This document shows, piece after piece, positions 1 to 12,720 of a DNA stretch of 64,000 bases (positions are counted from its first letter, which is position 1; every line of letters starts with the position of its first letter). The DNA is taken from assembly GCA_033816765.1 (NCBI GenBank), contig CM066293.1, forward strand, positions 3,286,001-3,350,000, in the 5' to 3' direction. The DNA comes from Nothopassalora personata (taxonomy: Eukaryota; Ascomycota; Dothideomycetes; Mycosphaerellales; Mycosphaerellaceae). Below the pieces are notes generated by a model. That model saw only the letters and a program-made list of their open reading frames with translations, was not told the origin of the DNA and made no database searches. A program made the position numbers and the translations under genes.

Positions 1-157
1 TAGTACTTAACTTTCGTAAGTAAGTCTATCGTAGCGGTTACGGTATAGGGCCGTACCTATATGTATAAACTAAGTTTCTACATTAGACAATCTATTAGAG
101 TACGCGTTAAGTAAATAAGCGCTAGGGTCCCGGTTACGTTTTTACTTAACCTAAAGC

Positions 158-240
158 GGCGACGTGTTTTTCGCTTAAGAAAAAGCGACCGCGACGTGTT
201 CTTTTACTTAAAACAAGGAGACCGCGACGTAGTTTTACCT
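158..240. repeat. Degenerate tandem repeat, unit about 30-35 bp
   Basis: Three imperfect units each begin with gcgacgt and continue into a T-rich then A-rich stretch. It is CpG-rich but lacks CpA, like the rest of the RIP-mutated background. No function is evident. Confidence 0.45.
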
Positions 241-379
241 AGGTAGTACTCGACGAGTATAGTATATATCTACTATAGGGACACTACTCTAAAAACGTAC
301 TCTAACTTAGATAACTCTAAGAACGTATATAGTTAGACTATTCTAAGTTATATAGTAATATATACGCGCGACCGCGCGA

Positions 380-930
380 CCGCGGACGGTCGTTTAAGAT
401 TACGACCGAGAGCTGTTTCTTACCTTACTACGCCGTATAACCCGTCGTACGAACGTAGAATTCGAGGGAGAGAGAGGTAGTATCTCGAATAGCCCGTCCC
501 CTCCGTAGAGAGTCTACGACCGCCTTCTTCGTACGTAGGCACGAGGATATCGGTTCCTCGTAGGCTCGTAGCGAGAGTACCCGCTTTAAACGGTCGTTAT
601 TATCCGAAGAGAGAGTCGGCCGCGTTCCCTCTTCTTTTAAGCGGTTTTAAGGTCTTTATTAATAGATATCCGGGCGCGTCCTATCTTCTCCTCCCTTCTA
701 TTCTCTTCTTCTTCGTATTGTGTTTCTAAGGTTATAATCGTCGCGTTATAGGCTTTTAAAAAGTCGTCGCTTTTCGAGAGTTGTCCGTATTTCGAGTAGG
801 AGTTTTTAAGAAGGAGAGTCCTAGTTTCTATTCGTCGTAACGAAGGTACTTACGTCGTCCGCCGCGTAAAGGCGCTCTCCGTAGGACGACGGTAGCCCGA
901 CTACTTACGACGGCCGATAGTAAATACGAC
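380..930 (-). repeat. Dispersed repeat R, copy 1, coding-like on minus strand
   Basis: This stretch is closely similar to 15230-15690 in the same orientation and to 14270-14700 in the opposite orientation. Shared blocks include the agagagagaggtagta run and the tcttctcctcccttctattc run. Read on the minus strand it gives a charged Glu/Arg-rich frame (for example YEEEENRREEK) with few stops, so it may be the coding tail of a transposon protein. I do not recognise the family. This copy looks less RIP-mutated than the other two. Exact ends were not determined. Confidence 0.55.
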
Positions 931-1249
931 GGAGAATAAAGTTCGCGGAGGTAACCCCGCTCTAATTAAAAGCTAACAATTCGAGCTAATAACTAGACCC
1001 TCTAGCGTACATCGAGGGTTACGTACGGCTAGAATTTATATAGGGTTCTAATAACCCGACCTAAGGTTGTTAGATTCTATAGTTAGGTTAGGTTATTATA
1101 GAAGCTAGTTTTAGGAGTTATAGAATACTTATAGTAAATTAGAGATGATATTTAGTATACTACTTCTAAGAGTAGTATACCTACTTAGTTAATTTATACT
1201 AATCTAGAGACTTAGGTCTACTATTATTTATATCTAACTATTAACTTTT

Positions 1250-1620
1250 AGAATATTCTACGCTACGTAATCTTCTACTTAGTGTAATTAGTCTTATAAG
1301 TAGGATTTTAAGAAGTTATAACTTAACTGTTCTTTACTTTAAACCTAGCTTATAGACTACGTAGAGCGTCCTAGATTTTAATATAGTAAAAAAGTAAAAG
1401 TATAAACTATAAAAGAAGCCGCTAGTCTAGCGCTAGCCTATTATAACTTTAATTAAACTAGCTCTTACGTTATTATTAGAAGGTTAAGTATTATACTATC
1501 TAAGAATTATTATAAATATAGAAACTACTAAATTAGTAGTTTATATCTACTAAATAGCTTATACTGCTTTACTTAGTAGCAATAGTAAGCTTATAGACTA
1601 ATAATACTCGTTTATAAGCT
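1250..1620 (-). repeat. Copia LTR fragment, inverted
   Basis: It contains strongly mutated counterparts of LTR blocks on the minus strand, including the gaagccgctag segment and a segment ending in ttatagactaata. It is one of several inverted LTR remnants in this mosaic. Confidence 0.5.
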
Positions 1621-2159
1621 ACATATCTAGTATATAGTAAGGGTACTTCTACTAAAAGTAAGATAGCTATACTAAGTAACGTTAACATTTTAGATACTAG
1701 AATATATAAGAAAGTTATCATTATACCTTTTAATAACGCATTTAAGTCGTATAAGGCTAGTACTAGACTTGCGGTTTTGAATGTAAGATCTATATATACT
1801 CCTTTATATAATAATATCTAGAAGGCTTAGTACGTAGCGTAATTATACTTAGAAGTAAATTTATATAAAGTAATAACTATAACATTCTTTTTTATTGTAT
1901 AGATTAAGTTCTAGATAGCCTAGTGCCTTTTAGATTTAACCCTAGTATAAAATTAAGTAGTTCTAGCTTAATAGAGAGGAGCTAGTCCTGCGCGAGTCTC
2001 TTGCGGGCTGGGCTATTAAATTATTTACGGCGTAATAAACAAAAGTTCATATATTATACAGTTCTAGAATTGTAATTAAGATAGTAATTACTAGTACTAA
2101 TTGTTTATATCTACCTTGTAGCTAATAGCCCTTTATCTTATTACTATATCAAGTTTATT

Positions 2160-2380
2160 AACTAATATAGTCCTATAAGCTTTATAAGATTATTAGTCTA
2201 TAAGATTTATATAGCTACTTAGCAAAGTGCTCTTAGCTATAAAGTAGATATAAGCTTCTATTCTTAGTAGTTACTATCTTAGTTAAAATCCTAAGATAGT
2301 AGAATGTTAGAGCTTTTGTTTCTAACGCTATAAATGCCTCGACTATAGCCGTAATAACTTACATTAGGGGCTATAGGATA
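2160..2380 (+). repeat. Copia LTR fragment, direct
   Basis: It matches the 5' part of the LTR at 7164: the tatatagctacttagc block, the actatcttagtt block and the tcgactatagccgtaat block occur in the same order. The match is lost after about 2380. Confidence 0.6.
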
Positions 2381-3369
2381 TACCCTCTTCTAAAGACTAG
2401 ATAAATAGCCTATTAATATACTAGAACTAAGTATATAGAGGCTATAAGGTATAGGTATACGTAATGTTAAAGAGCTTATAAGACGTGCTAATATTAGTTT
2501 AGAACCTTAATAAAGCTACTTAGTACAGTATAAAGTAGTATAAAATAGTATAAAAGGATAGTATAAGTACTTTATTAAGATAGTATAAGTTGTAGTAGGA
2601 ATAGAAGATATAAGAATATTCTAGAAAGTTATATTTATAACTCTCTAAAATGGCTTACTCTAGCTTACTCTAGCTACTTTAGGCTAGTAGTAGGTTAGCG
2701 GTACTTAATATAAGTTATAGACATAGTATTATATATATAATGAAATCTAAAAATTAATATTATTACTAGGAGAGAAGCTAGATTATTTATTTGATTAAAT
2801 ATTTTAAATTTAAGCTACTATAGCTCTACTTCTAAGTAAGAAACTACCTACGTTATAGGTTATATAGTATAGGAGGCTCTAGGTGTCTAAATGAGATATA
2901 ATAGCTATTTACCCTAGTAAATCTTAAAACCTCCTAGGTATACCTAAGTTTAGTAGGTTGAAATTTGGTTTATAGTTATAGAGTTAACCGTTATTTACTA
3001 ATTGAATTAGTTTGGTTTCAAAATTATAATGTTTTTTAAAGGTATTATATTACGTTAAAGGAAAAATAGGTAAGATACTAGCTATTATTATTATTATTGT
3101 TATTATCAAGTTCTAGGACTAAGAACTTTATGTATAGCTCATTTATGTGTAGCTCTATAATTAGGGGTTATTCTTTACTAATTAATCCCTTATAAAGTAC
3201 TTTATATAGTAAAAACTCCTCTAATATAGGGAAGAGAGTACAATAACCTTATAATAGCTAGCTACGTTAGAAACGTAAGTAGGGCTAATATTCTTAATAG
3301 GATAAAAGAAGTAATAGCCTAGAATTAGCTATAGTGTTAATCTAGTAAGTCTAGAGCTTTAGTTTATAT

Positions 3370-3860
3370 TAGTTTCTAAGCTTTATATAGCTACTAAGCA
3401 AAGTGCTATTAGCTATAAAGTAGATAAAAACAGTATACTATTCTTAGGAGTTACTATCTTAGTTAAACTCTAAATAAGTGTAAAACTAGAACTTCTAGTT
3501 ATATAATACCATAAATTATTTAACTATAGCCGTAGTAGGCAAGCGCTTAACTAGTAGCTCCTAATGTATTTAGACTAGGTACTTCCAAACTATATTAAAA
3601 TCTTTAACGCTCTAGGCGGTCTAGAAGTTAAGTTATAGAGTAAAATAGAATGTTCTAGTCATAAGTTCTTACAAATCTACTTATAGGTATAATGGCGCCT
3701 ACGTAATATATTATACGGCGTAGAAGGTGTTTAGAGTCTATACCTAAATATTACTAAGAGTAGATTTAGCTATCTATATAGGTATAAGCAACCAACTCTA
3801 CTACTCTTATAACTATTATATTTATTAACTATTGTCTCTAAGTTTTAACAACTTTATTAT
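3370..3860 (+). repeat. Copia LTR, direct, mutated
   Basis: Most LTR blocks are recognisable in order: ctttatatagctactaagc, the ttactatcttagtt block, the ggtctagaagtt block, the acaaatctact block and the ggtataagcaac block. Both ends are ragged, so the element it belonged to cannot be delimited. Confidence 0.6.
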
Positions 3861-4296
3861 AACTTATAAGGCTAGCTTCCGCTATAAGCCTACTTTAAAT
3901 ATAGATCTACGTCTAGGTAGAGTAACGCCTATATGTTAGATTATATAGCGTAGAGAAATCTAGAGGCTCATTAGAAAACATAAATAGGAGTAGAATTAGT
4001 CCGTTAGTTATAGGCTAGGCTATAGTAACTAACTAGGTCTACTACTATTAGGACTATTATATTAACTATTATCCTTAGTTTACTATAGCTTTACAACTAT
4101 TTTCTAGGTTACCTCCCATTATAAATTAAGGTTTTATACTACGCTAAGACTAAACATATTTATATAGAATGTTATTAGAAGTTAGCCTAAAGGATTAGAG
4201 GTAAAACAAAGGATAGGTTAGGTATATAAAGGTAGTAGGGAGACTTATTTCTTAGCCTATCTAAAGGGCTAATACTAGATATCTATGTACCTTTAG

Positions 4297-4827
4297 TATT
4301 AGAAAGGTAGGTAATAGCGGAAGCTAGCCTTAGGATTTATAGGATAGTCGTAGTAAATAGTAGGTAAGTAGTAGATATAGTAGTAAGAGTAGTAGAGCTT
4401 ACTTCGTTACTTATGTATATCTAGAGGGCTAATTCTACTCTTATTTATATTCGATTATAGACTCCTAAAACCTTCTATAGTACGTAATCTATTACGTAGG
4501 CATATCTATTCTTAGAAGTAGATTTGTAAGAAGTTACAGCTAGAACATTCTATTTAATACTAGAACTTGACTTCTAGACCGCCTAGAGCGTTCTAGATTT
4601 TAATATAGTTTGGAACTAATATATTCTAGCTATGTTAGAAGCCGCTAGTACGGCCCTGGCCTATTACGGCTGTAGTCGAGTTATTTATAGCGTTATAAAC
4701 GAAAGCTCTAGTATTCTACTATCTTAGGATCGTAACTTAGATAGTAACTAGTAAGAATAGTAGTTTATATCTACTTCATAGCTAAGAACACTTCGCTAAG
4801 TAGCTATGTAAATGTTATAAACTAATA
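4297..4827 (-). repeat. Complete-length Copia LTR, inverted
   Basis: It begins tattagaaaggtagg and ends aactaata, the reverse complement of the ends of the LTR at 7164-7707. All internal blocks are present in inverted order, including the region with short actacttat-type units. No internal Copia sequence follows in the matching orientation, so it is either a solo LTR or a remnant. Confidence 0.7.
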
Positions 4828-5274
4828 TTTAGTATAGACTTTTCGAACCTTCTACGCTACGTAATTTATTACGTAGATAGTTCTTTCCTTAATAGCAAAT
4901 TTATAATAGCTTCTATTAAGAATAATCTAACTAATGATCTAGCTTCCTATCTAGTAAGAATACAGCCTTCTAGACTTTATTATATACGTAATACCACGTA
5001 TATAATCAGTATCTTGTATCGCTAAGCTAGAACTAGCCTAAAGTGGCTAAGGTAATCTATCTAATAGAATTATAATTATAACTTCTTGAAATATTCTAGT
5101 ATCTTCTAGTATCTTTCTACTAGAGCTTGTACTATTTATATAGTACTTATAAAATCTGTCTTCTTATAGTACTTTATACCCCTTTATACTTTCCTTAGTA
5201 GCTAAATAAAAATTATGAAATAATAACTAGGCTTTAATTTTTATTATGTAGTATACCCTAGTAAGGTAAAGTTC

Positions 5275-5670
5275 CTAAGAACAATATATTAAGAGAGTAC
5301 TAAAGATGAAGAACCTACTATTATTAGGAAATTTAAGGTGAATAATAAGTTATACTTTAAGGATAATAGCGCCTCTAGTAAGTAGAATTAAAAGACTAAG
5401 AAGCCGAATAAGCTAAGAAATAAGATATTACGTTTAGATAGTACTAAGAAATAAATTGATTCTAGTACAGAGGCTTCTAGTTCTACTATAAACCTTAATA
5501 ATAATAATTTAGCTTAAGTTTACTCGATAATTTACTAAATAGGGATAAAACTAATTGTTCTGTCTTACTAGAGCTTAGTATCAATAACTGAGGTAAATAA
5601 TAATTCTAAATATAATAGCGTAAATAATAAAGCTAAAACTTTATATAATAACTGTAATTATGGGAGTATG
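5275..5670 (+). pseudogene. Copia pol linker fragment
   Basis: It is collinear with 10690-11060 of the main Copia copy: the agaacctactat block, the aataataagtta block and the aaaccttaataat block are shared. In the main copy this DNA lies between integrase and reverse transcriptase and reads as an Asn/Ser/Lys-rich linker. It is heavily RIP-mutated and carries no catalytic motif. Confidence 0.6.
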
Positions 5671-5849
5671 CCTACGCTACAGGATATAGTAAAGTTATAA
5701 GCTATAGTAGATATTAGGAAGTTAGACTAAGGGCTAAAAGGTAAAACAAAGGATAAGTCTTCTATAAAAGAGTAATAGGAACTCTATTGTCCTTAGTCTT
5801 TCTAAAGGGCTAACATTAGTACTTATATACTATACCTTACGTATAGACT

Positions 5850-6180
5850 ACTAGAGCCTTCTACGCTTTGTAATCTATTCTCTCTCTATAGGCGTAACTA
5901 TTCCTAGAAGTAGGTCTAGAAGAATTTGTAATAAGAAATCTTAATTTATCTATATAAATTAACTTCTAGACCGTTAATAGCACTCTAAATCTTAAGACAG
6001 TTATAATATATATAGTTCTAGCTGTATTAGAAGCTAAGAGTCCGGCGTTAGCCTTTTCTAGCTAAAGTTAAGCTATTTAATAAGGCATAGAGAAAAACCC
6101 TAGTATTATACTATCTTAGAGTCGTAACTAAGATATTAACTAGGAAGTATAGTAGTTAGTATCTACTCAAATATAACCTC
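5850..6180 (-). repeat. Copia LTR fragment, inverted
   Basis: Inverted LTR blocks are recognisable (tattatactatcttaga, taacttctagacc, gttctagctgtattagaagc). The divergence is greater than in the copy at 4297-4827. Confidence 0.55.
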
Positions 6181-6419
6181 TTAAGCTAGATACTTAGTTT
6201 CTAGTAAAAATACTTATACAAGTAGTAAGATGGTTATTCTAAGAGTAAATTTAATATTTAAAAAAGTAGAGTATTTAGAAAAATTATAATTTTGACCCTC
6301 TTAAATAGCGTACCCTAGCTATAGAAAGCTAGTACTAGACTAGCGGTATTAAGTATAACTTATCCACGTAGTGTTATATATATAATAAAGTCTAGAAGGT
6401 TGTAGTCTTACTAAACGGG

Positions 6420-6640
6420 GCGTAAGATTATTAATTAGAATGTTCTAGATATAACTTCTTATAAATCTACTTCTAATGAAAGCAACGTTACGTATATATA
6501 ATATATTACGTAGTATAGAATATCCTAAAGACTTATGACTAAGTGTAAATAGGAGTATACTTAGCCTATTATATAGATAGAAGTAACTAAGTAAGTCTAC
6601 TACTATTATAACTATTATATAAGGTATTGTTCTTAACTTA
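6420..6640 (+). repeat. Copia LTR 3' half, direct
   Basis: It matches the distal half of the LTR: tagaatgttctag, the cttataaatctact block and the ctactactattataac block. The 5' half is missing. Confidence 0.5.
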
Positions 6641-6715
6641 CTACAACTTTAGTAAAGAAGTAAGAACTGTATTTAATTAGTCTTCGAATTCTAAAATGCC
6701 TATAGATAACGTTTT

Positions 6716-6785
6716 AGAAGATAAGTTAGCGTTATTACTAAACTATAGTAGGGCAAACTCCGCTAATTATATTACTTAAACAACC
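6716..6785 (+). pseudogene. Copia linker fragment
   Basis: A short match to 11113-11185 of the main Copia copy (ttagcgttatta, aactatagtagg, tattactta blocks). It is probably part of the same broken copy as the fragment at 5275-5670. Confidence 0.45.
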
Positions 6786-6789
6786 TGCT

Positions 6790-7140
6790 ACGCCGCGTTA
6801 TCTATGAAGTAGGCGTAATTATGCTTATAAGTAGATATATAAGATGTTATAACTTAAGAATTCTATTTTATTCTATAACTTAAATTTTAGACCGCTTAGA
6901 GTACTCTAGAATTAAACATAGTTTAAAACTAACTAGTTATCACTATCTGAGCAGATACTAGTCTACTACTTGCCTATTACGGCTATAATCAAATCCTTTA
7001 TAGAGTTATTAAGAGAGTTCTCTAAATATACTATCTTAGGATTATAACTAAGATATTTACTACTAGGAGTAGTAGTTTTTATCTACTCAATAGCTAATAG
7101 TACTTTACTATATAGTTATAAGAAGCTTATAAACTAATAA
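6790..7140 (-). repeat. Copia LTR fragment, inverted
   Basis: Inverted LTR sequence ends in agcttataaactaata just before the main Copia copy. With the direct LTR at 7164 it forms a head-to-head inverted pair. Confidence 0.55.
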
Positions 7141-7163
7141 GCTTCGGCTATAACCTAAGTTTT

Positions 7164-7707
7164 TATTAGTCTATAAGATTTATATAGCTACTTAGCGAAG
7201 TGTTCTTAGTTATAAAGTAAATAAAAACTACTACTCTTAGTAACTACTATCTTAGTCACAATCTCAAGATAGTAGAATACTAGAACTTTAGTTTATAACG
7301 CTATAAATAACTCGACTATAGCCGTAAGAGACCAGGGCCGGACTAGCGGCTCCTAACATAGTTGGAACATATTAGTTTCTAACTATATGAAAATCTAGCA
7401 CGCTCTAGACGGTCTAGAAGTCGAGTTATAGAATAAAATATAATGTTCTAGCTATAACTTCTTACAAATCCACTTCTAAGAATATCTATGGCTACGTAAT
7501 AGATTAGGTGATATAGAAAGGTCTAGGAGTCTATAATTGAATATAAATAAGAGTAGAATTAGCCCTCTAGATAGGTATAAGTAAAAGAGTAAGTTCTACT
7601 ACTCTTACTACTACTTACTACTCTTAGACCTACTATTAACTACAATATTCTACGAATACCTACGACTATCCTAAGGCTAACTTCCGCTCTATACCTACCT
7701 TCTAATA
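7164..7707 (+). repeat. Left LTR of main Copia copy
   Basis: It starts tattagtctataag (TG changed to TA by RIP) and ends cttctaata (CA changed to TA). The same sequence recurs in both orientations at least ten times in the window. Its 3' part holds a short array of units related to ttatacctac, the number of which differs between copies. Confidence 0.75.
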
Positions 7708-7719
7708 GGTTATAAGCCC
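7708..7719 (+). other. Primer-binding site, initiator tRNA-Met anticodon arm
   Basis: Directly after the LTR lies ggttataagccc. With one RIP change reverted (TGA read as TAA) this is complementary to the anticodon stem-loop of eukaryotic initiator tRNA-Met (GGGCTCATAACC). Drosophila copia is known to prime from an internally cut half of tRNA-iMet, so the match fits the family. The tRNA assignment rests on remembered consensus sequence. Confidence 0.6.
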
Positions 7720-8445
7720 AAATAGCTCTTAGCCTAAGGAATCTAGTTGTCCCTACTAATTAGAAAGCAATACCTACGCCTTATTTATATCTTTGGGTAT
7801 AGAAACAAACGAAATTTAGCAAAACCTAGCGAGTAGTAAGTAGGAACCTTTAAGAAAAAAATAAGGTTTAACTTAGATAAGGATTTCCCTTACCTTTACT
7901 ACGGGTAGTATACCTAAAACAACAATACCTACGAGGTATATATAACCTAGCAACGCGATATAGCTAATCGTAGTATACCTTCCTAATTAGGGAAACCCTG
8001 GATTTTTAAAACGTAGGGTGTTCCGACCTTTAAAAGATCACCGTTTTAGAAACGTTAATATATCAACGACCCTACGAGCTAAAAATATAAACGGACCTGT
8101 TTTCGGACTGTCTACATTCCTAGATTTAAGTATAAAGGGCCTATAGCGTTATAAAGTCCCTATAGAGCGCTATTTTGAAGGAATTAGAAGTTTTAGCGTT
8201 ACTAGTAGTATAGAATCCTTAAGGGGAACCTACTAGCAATCCGTATACTAATACGTTAGGACGAAAATAGCAAAATCTTAACGGGGGACCCTACAAAAGT
8301 AGCTGGAGTATTGTGCCTATCTCTCTATAGAAAAGGATAAGGCATTTTTAAGGGTTTAAAACTTACTCTTATTCTTCTTTCTAAGGACGCTTCTATTCCT
8401 AATTCTAAGAAACAACAAATACTAGAATTATGAAGCATAATAACA
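7720..8445 (+). other. Copia untranslated leader
   Basis: No reading frame is visible. A related leader is present at 24660-25560 in the second Copia copy, which supports its being part of the element. Confidence 0.6.
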
Positions 8446-11400
8446 ATGTCTATTGACAGTAAGACATTTGATATTACGCGTCTTGAAGGCTAAATTAACT
8501 ATTAATTTTAGGCCTTAAGAATTAAAGCGTACCCTATAAAAGAAGGCCTTATTAAGTCTATAGAGAAACCTATTACATATAAGGAAGAAATAAAGCAAAA
8601 AGTACTTGTCCTTATTAGGTTATCTATCGAGGACGGGCTTTTATTATAAATATAAACTAAGAATACGGCACTTAAAGCATAGAATGCCTTAGAGCATCTA
8701 TATAGTCGTAAAGGGTTTAATTGCTTGCTCTTACTTTTAAGAGAGCGATTTGATACTACGCTCTCTAAGAGTAATAACTCGATAGAGAAATATACGACTA
8801 CTATCTGCCGTATATACGACGATTTAAAGTCTAAGGGTATAGAACTACCTAAGTAAGTTATTATAGCTTAGACTTTAAATAAGTTCATAGATAAATACGA
8901 GTCTTTTATCACCTCTATAGATTAAATTCTAAGAGTGAATATAGAGGCATTTACTCTCGGAGAATTATTTAGTAATCTTCTAAACAAATCTAGAAGATAT
9001 AGCACTAAAGATAAAGAAGACAGCGCGTTATTTGTAAATTATTCTAAGAGTAAACCTCGAAAATAAAACGGGCTTAAAAGGCCGGGAAATAAGGATCCTA
9101 AATGCGCTAATTGATCTAAAAAGTGTCCTTATTACGATGGAAAAGGACACGACGAATCTACGTGTTTAAAGAAGTATTATAATCTAAGGAATAGGACTTT
9201 TAAGAAGAATCACTATAAGTCCAAAAATATGGATACTAAAGAGGATAGCGACGCTTTATTTGCTAATTCTAACGAGGATAGTAAAGTAGAAGTACAACCC
9301 TCTAATATAGAGGACTCTAATAGCGAAGCTATAGCCGTTTTAAGCGCTAATAACAATAATAATAGCGCTAAAAGCGTAGAATCTACGGATTTTGTTCTAG
9401 ATTTAGGCACTTACCGGTATATTATAGTAAATAGGGATTGCTCTACAACGTTTAAAGATATTAAATCTATTTTACGGTAGGGAAACGCCGGAATATTAAT
9501 CTCTTATAGGCGCCGCGATATTAAATTGCATTTTAAAGATGTAAATAAGGTAGTCCTTCTAAAGGATTGCCTTTATAAGCCCAAAATAGGCGTAAATCTT
9601 ATAAGTCTATCGTAATTAGACGCCCGTAACTGCTATGCGCGTCTTAAGAATAGAGTTATTAACTTATATAGTAAACTTGATACTCTTATAACGAGAGCTA
9701 TTAGAGAAAAATTGCTATATAAAATAGCTGTCTTTTTCCCTAAAAGACACAAAGAAAGTACGTACTATACTATTGATTCTAGCAAAATTAATTTGCTACT
9801 TAGTATAAAAGACTAGGATATATTAATCCTAACGCCTTAGAAAAGTTAGGCGTAAAAGCAGATAAATACAATCCTAGGCTCTTAAATTGCAAAATTTGTA
9901 TTAATGTAAAAGTAACTCAAAAATTAATCTTAATAAGAGTACAAAAGTAGAAGCCTTTTTAGATAAATTCAGTTTCAATATTTACGGTCCTATATAACCT
10001 AGGACTAATTATAGATGTTGTTGTTTTATTGGCTTTGTTAATAACTATTAAAGACATATAGAGGCAAATATTATTAAGTCTAAATCCGATACTTTCTGCT
10101 CTTTTAAAGCCTTTAAAATACGTACGGAAAATTCTTTGTCTAATAGCGTAAAAAGGCCTAGACTTAAGGTCTTAAAATCCAATAATACCTTAGAGGTCTT
10201 AAAATCCAATAATACCTTAGAATTCTTATCTAAAGAGTTTAAGGACATATTAGAAAATTGTGGTATAGTCCGTACATTTAGCGCGCCTTTTTATCCTAAA
10301 TAAAATGCTATTATAGAAAGGCCTAATTGTACTATAATGTCTAAAGTACGCGCTATAGTATACGAGGCTAATTTACCTCGTTATCTATAGAGGGAAGTAG
10401 TTTTAGTAGCAGTTTATATCTATAATAGAACCCCGCACTCTAGTTTAGGGTTTAAAACACCCTACGAACTAAGGTAGGAGACTAAACCCAACCTAAGTAA
10501 TATAAAAATCTTTATAGTTCTATCGCGTATTATTGTAATCCTAGCCCTAAAAAGCTAGAGACACGCTTTAGTAAGGCTATTCCGTTAGGTTATACTAATG
10601 AGGTTGATTATAAATTACTAGACCTTAATATACATCGTATTGTCTTTACTAGAGGGTAAAGGTCTTAGAGGGTTCCTATTTAGATAGTCCTCAAACTAAA
10701 GAACCTACTATAATTAGCAATTTTGAGGTAAATAATAAGTTAAATTTTAGTAAGGATTATAAAACAAACAAAATAAAATAGCTACGAAGCCTAACGAGCT
10801 AATAAATTAAAGATTACGCTTGTCAAATTCTAGTAAAAATACTAGCGATAGCGTAGAGGCTCGTAATCCTACTATAAACCTTAATAATCACGACTTTAGG
10901 GTAAATTTGTCTAAAAACTCTCTAAACGGGGACATTATTAATTGTCCTACTACGTTAGACCTTAGTAATAACAACGTAGACTAGTTATCTATAGAGATAA
11001 AGATACTTACGATCGTAATAGCGTTGATAATAGCGCTAGAGTCTTAAATAATAATTGTAATAGCGAAGAAATTATAACTTCGCGTAATCTATCTTCAACT
11101 TCTAAAATACTTCTAGACGATGGATTAGAGGGCGAATTAGCGCTATTAGCTAACTATAGCGTGCTAAAAACCGCCAATCCTATTACTTATAAAGACGTAA
11201 TAACTAGTCCTAATAAAATAAATGGCTAGAGTTAATAAAATCTAAGATTAACGGCTTTAATAAGCTTAAAACTTATGACTTAGTTAATCTACCTAAAGAT
11301 CGCGTAGCCCTTAAAGGACGGTAGGTTTATAAGACTAAAACTAACGCTAAAGGTAATGTAATTAAATATAAGAGTTAGTAGGTTGTAAAGGGCTTCAAAC

Positions 11401-12720
11401 AGATATTTAGAGTAGGTTATAACGAGACTTTTACTACTACTTATTGTCCCGAAACTTAGTGCTCTTGATTCTATTATACAGCTTATAACGGCTACGAGAT
11501 ATAATAATAGGACGTTAAATTAGCGTTCCCTAATAGCCCTATAGATAAAGAGTTATACCTAGAATAGACATTAGGCTTTAAGGATAATACTTCGAGAGTT
11601 TATTGTTTAAATACAGCGCTATATAGCTTAAGACAAGCCTTTAGACAATAGTATTTATACCTTAAGTCTATATTATCAAAGCTAGGCTTTATTCCTTTCA
11701 AGAAAGATAAAGCGGCATTTAAAAATGCTAATACGGGCATTATAATAACATACTACGTAGACAATATACTTATATTTAGTCCTAATTTAGGACTAATAAG
11801 GAAATTAAAGGATAACCTCTCTAAGTTGCTTAAATTAAGCGATCTTAGCGACGTTAATTACTACCTAGGAATCGAGGCTACTTGTAACCGTAGAAATAAG
11901 TCTATTACTCTATCGTAAAAACGGTATTTAGATAAGATCCTTACTAGGTTTAATGTGAAAGGTCTAAATCCAGTTAGTAGCCCTATAGAAAAAAGCCTCC
12001 GTCTAGAGAAAAATAAGGAATAAGCTAGTTTAGAAGATACTCGGCTATTTTAAGCTAAAGCAGGGTCCTTAATCTATCTAGCTATGAAAACTAGGCTAGA
12101 TATTAGCTACTTAGTAGGGTAGGTAGCTAAATTTGCTTCTAATCCCGATAGCTTATATTTTAAAGCCCTTGATAGGATTTAGAAATATTTAAACGATTCT
12201 AAGGCTTACGAGCTAAATCTAGTCTATAAAGTATAATCGCCACTCCTATTAAAAGGCTATAGCGATACCAATTTAGGGGGGGGGTGATTTTACGAGTAGA
12301 AAAGATACTACGGGACATATTTTTACTTTAGGACCTAAAGCGCCTATAAGTTAGCGTAGTATTCTTTAAGAATCGGTCGCGCTATTAAGTTACAAAGCTA
12401 AGTATCTAGCCCTAAAAGAGACTATAAAATAGTTTATCTTTTTAAGAGATCTATATCTCAAAATAGGGATAGATACGGGCCTTAATTCTATCTTTACGGA
12501 TTCTAAATCCGCAATAGAACTAGCTAATAATCCCGAGTACTATGATAAGTCTAAGCGTATTGATATATAATATTAGTTAGTCTAAGAATCCGTATAAGAT
12601 AAAGTTATAAGTCTAGAGTATATCTCTATAAAGGAAGAAATAGCAGATATCTTAAATAAAGCTCTAGACTTGCTAAATTTGAATAGACTACGAAATTTAA
12701 TTTATAATAGCTAGTTCTAG
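8446..12720 (+). pseudogene. Copia gag-pol pseudogene
   Basis: The frame opens with ATG at 8446 reading MSIDSKTFDITRLEG, a Copia-type Gag start. A Gag zinc knuckle is at about 9133-9170 (CPYYDGKGHDESTC, second Cys now Tyr). The protease remnant follows at about 9390 (VLDLG for VLDSG), then a GAG-pre-integrase-like stretch at 9540-9720. The 3' part of integrase is at 10235-10470 (FSAPFYPK then IYNRTPHSSLGF). Reverse transcriptase runs from about 11410 to 12000 with YVDN at 11755 where YVDD is expected, then RNase H to about 12700. In-frame stops from Trp and Gln codons occur throughout. An intact 83-codon remnant at 9229-9480 is only the Gag tail and protease start. The element once encoded a single polyprotein for virus-like particle assembly, reverse transcription and integration. 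Confidence 0.8.
10168..10221 (+). repeat. Exact 27-bp tandem duplication in Copia integrase
   Basis: Two adjacent identical 27-bp units start with ggtcttaaaatcc. Each encodes nine residues (VLKSNNTLE), so the duplication keeps the frame. The two units carry identical mutations, so the duplication probably followed the point mutations. Confidence 0.85.

Larger units (their letters stand above)
931..7163. other. Gene-free RIP-degraded mosaic of Copia fragments
   Basis: No open frame of useful length exists here. The stretch is very AT-rich, dominated by TpA and nearly without CpA/TpG. It consists largely of pieces of the LTR and internal region of the Copia family whose best copy starts at 7164; the clearer pieces are listed separately. 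The intervals between them hold nothing I can assign. Confidence 0.7.

Noticed and set aside
931..7163. CRISPR-like or regulatory array suggested by repeated blocks
   Set aside because: The repeats are pieces of one Copia LTR in both orientations with irregular spacing.
10048..10248. 66-codon minus-strand frame in the Copia element
   Set aside because: It is opposite the integrase region, whose plus-strand reading gives recognisable Copia motifs.
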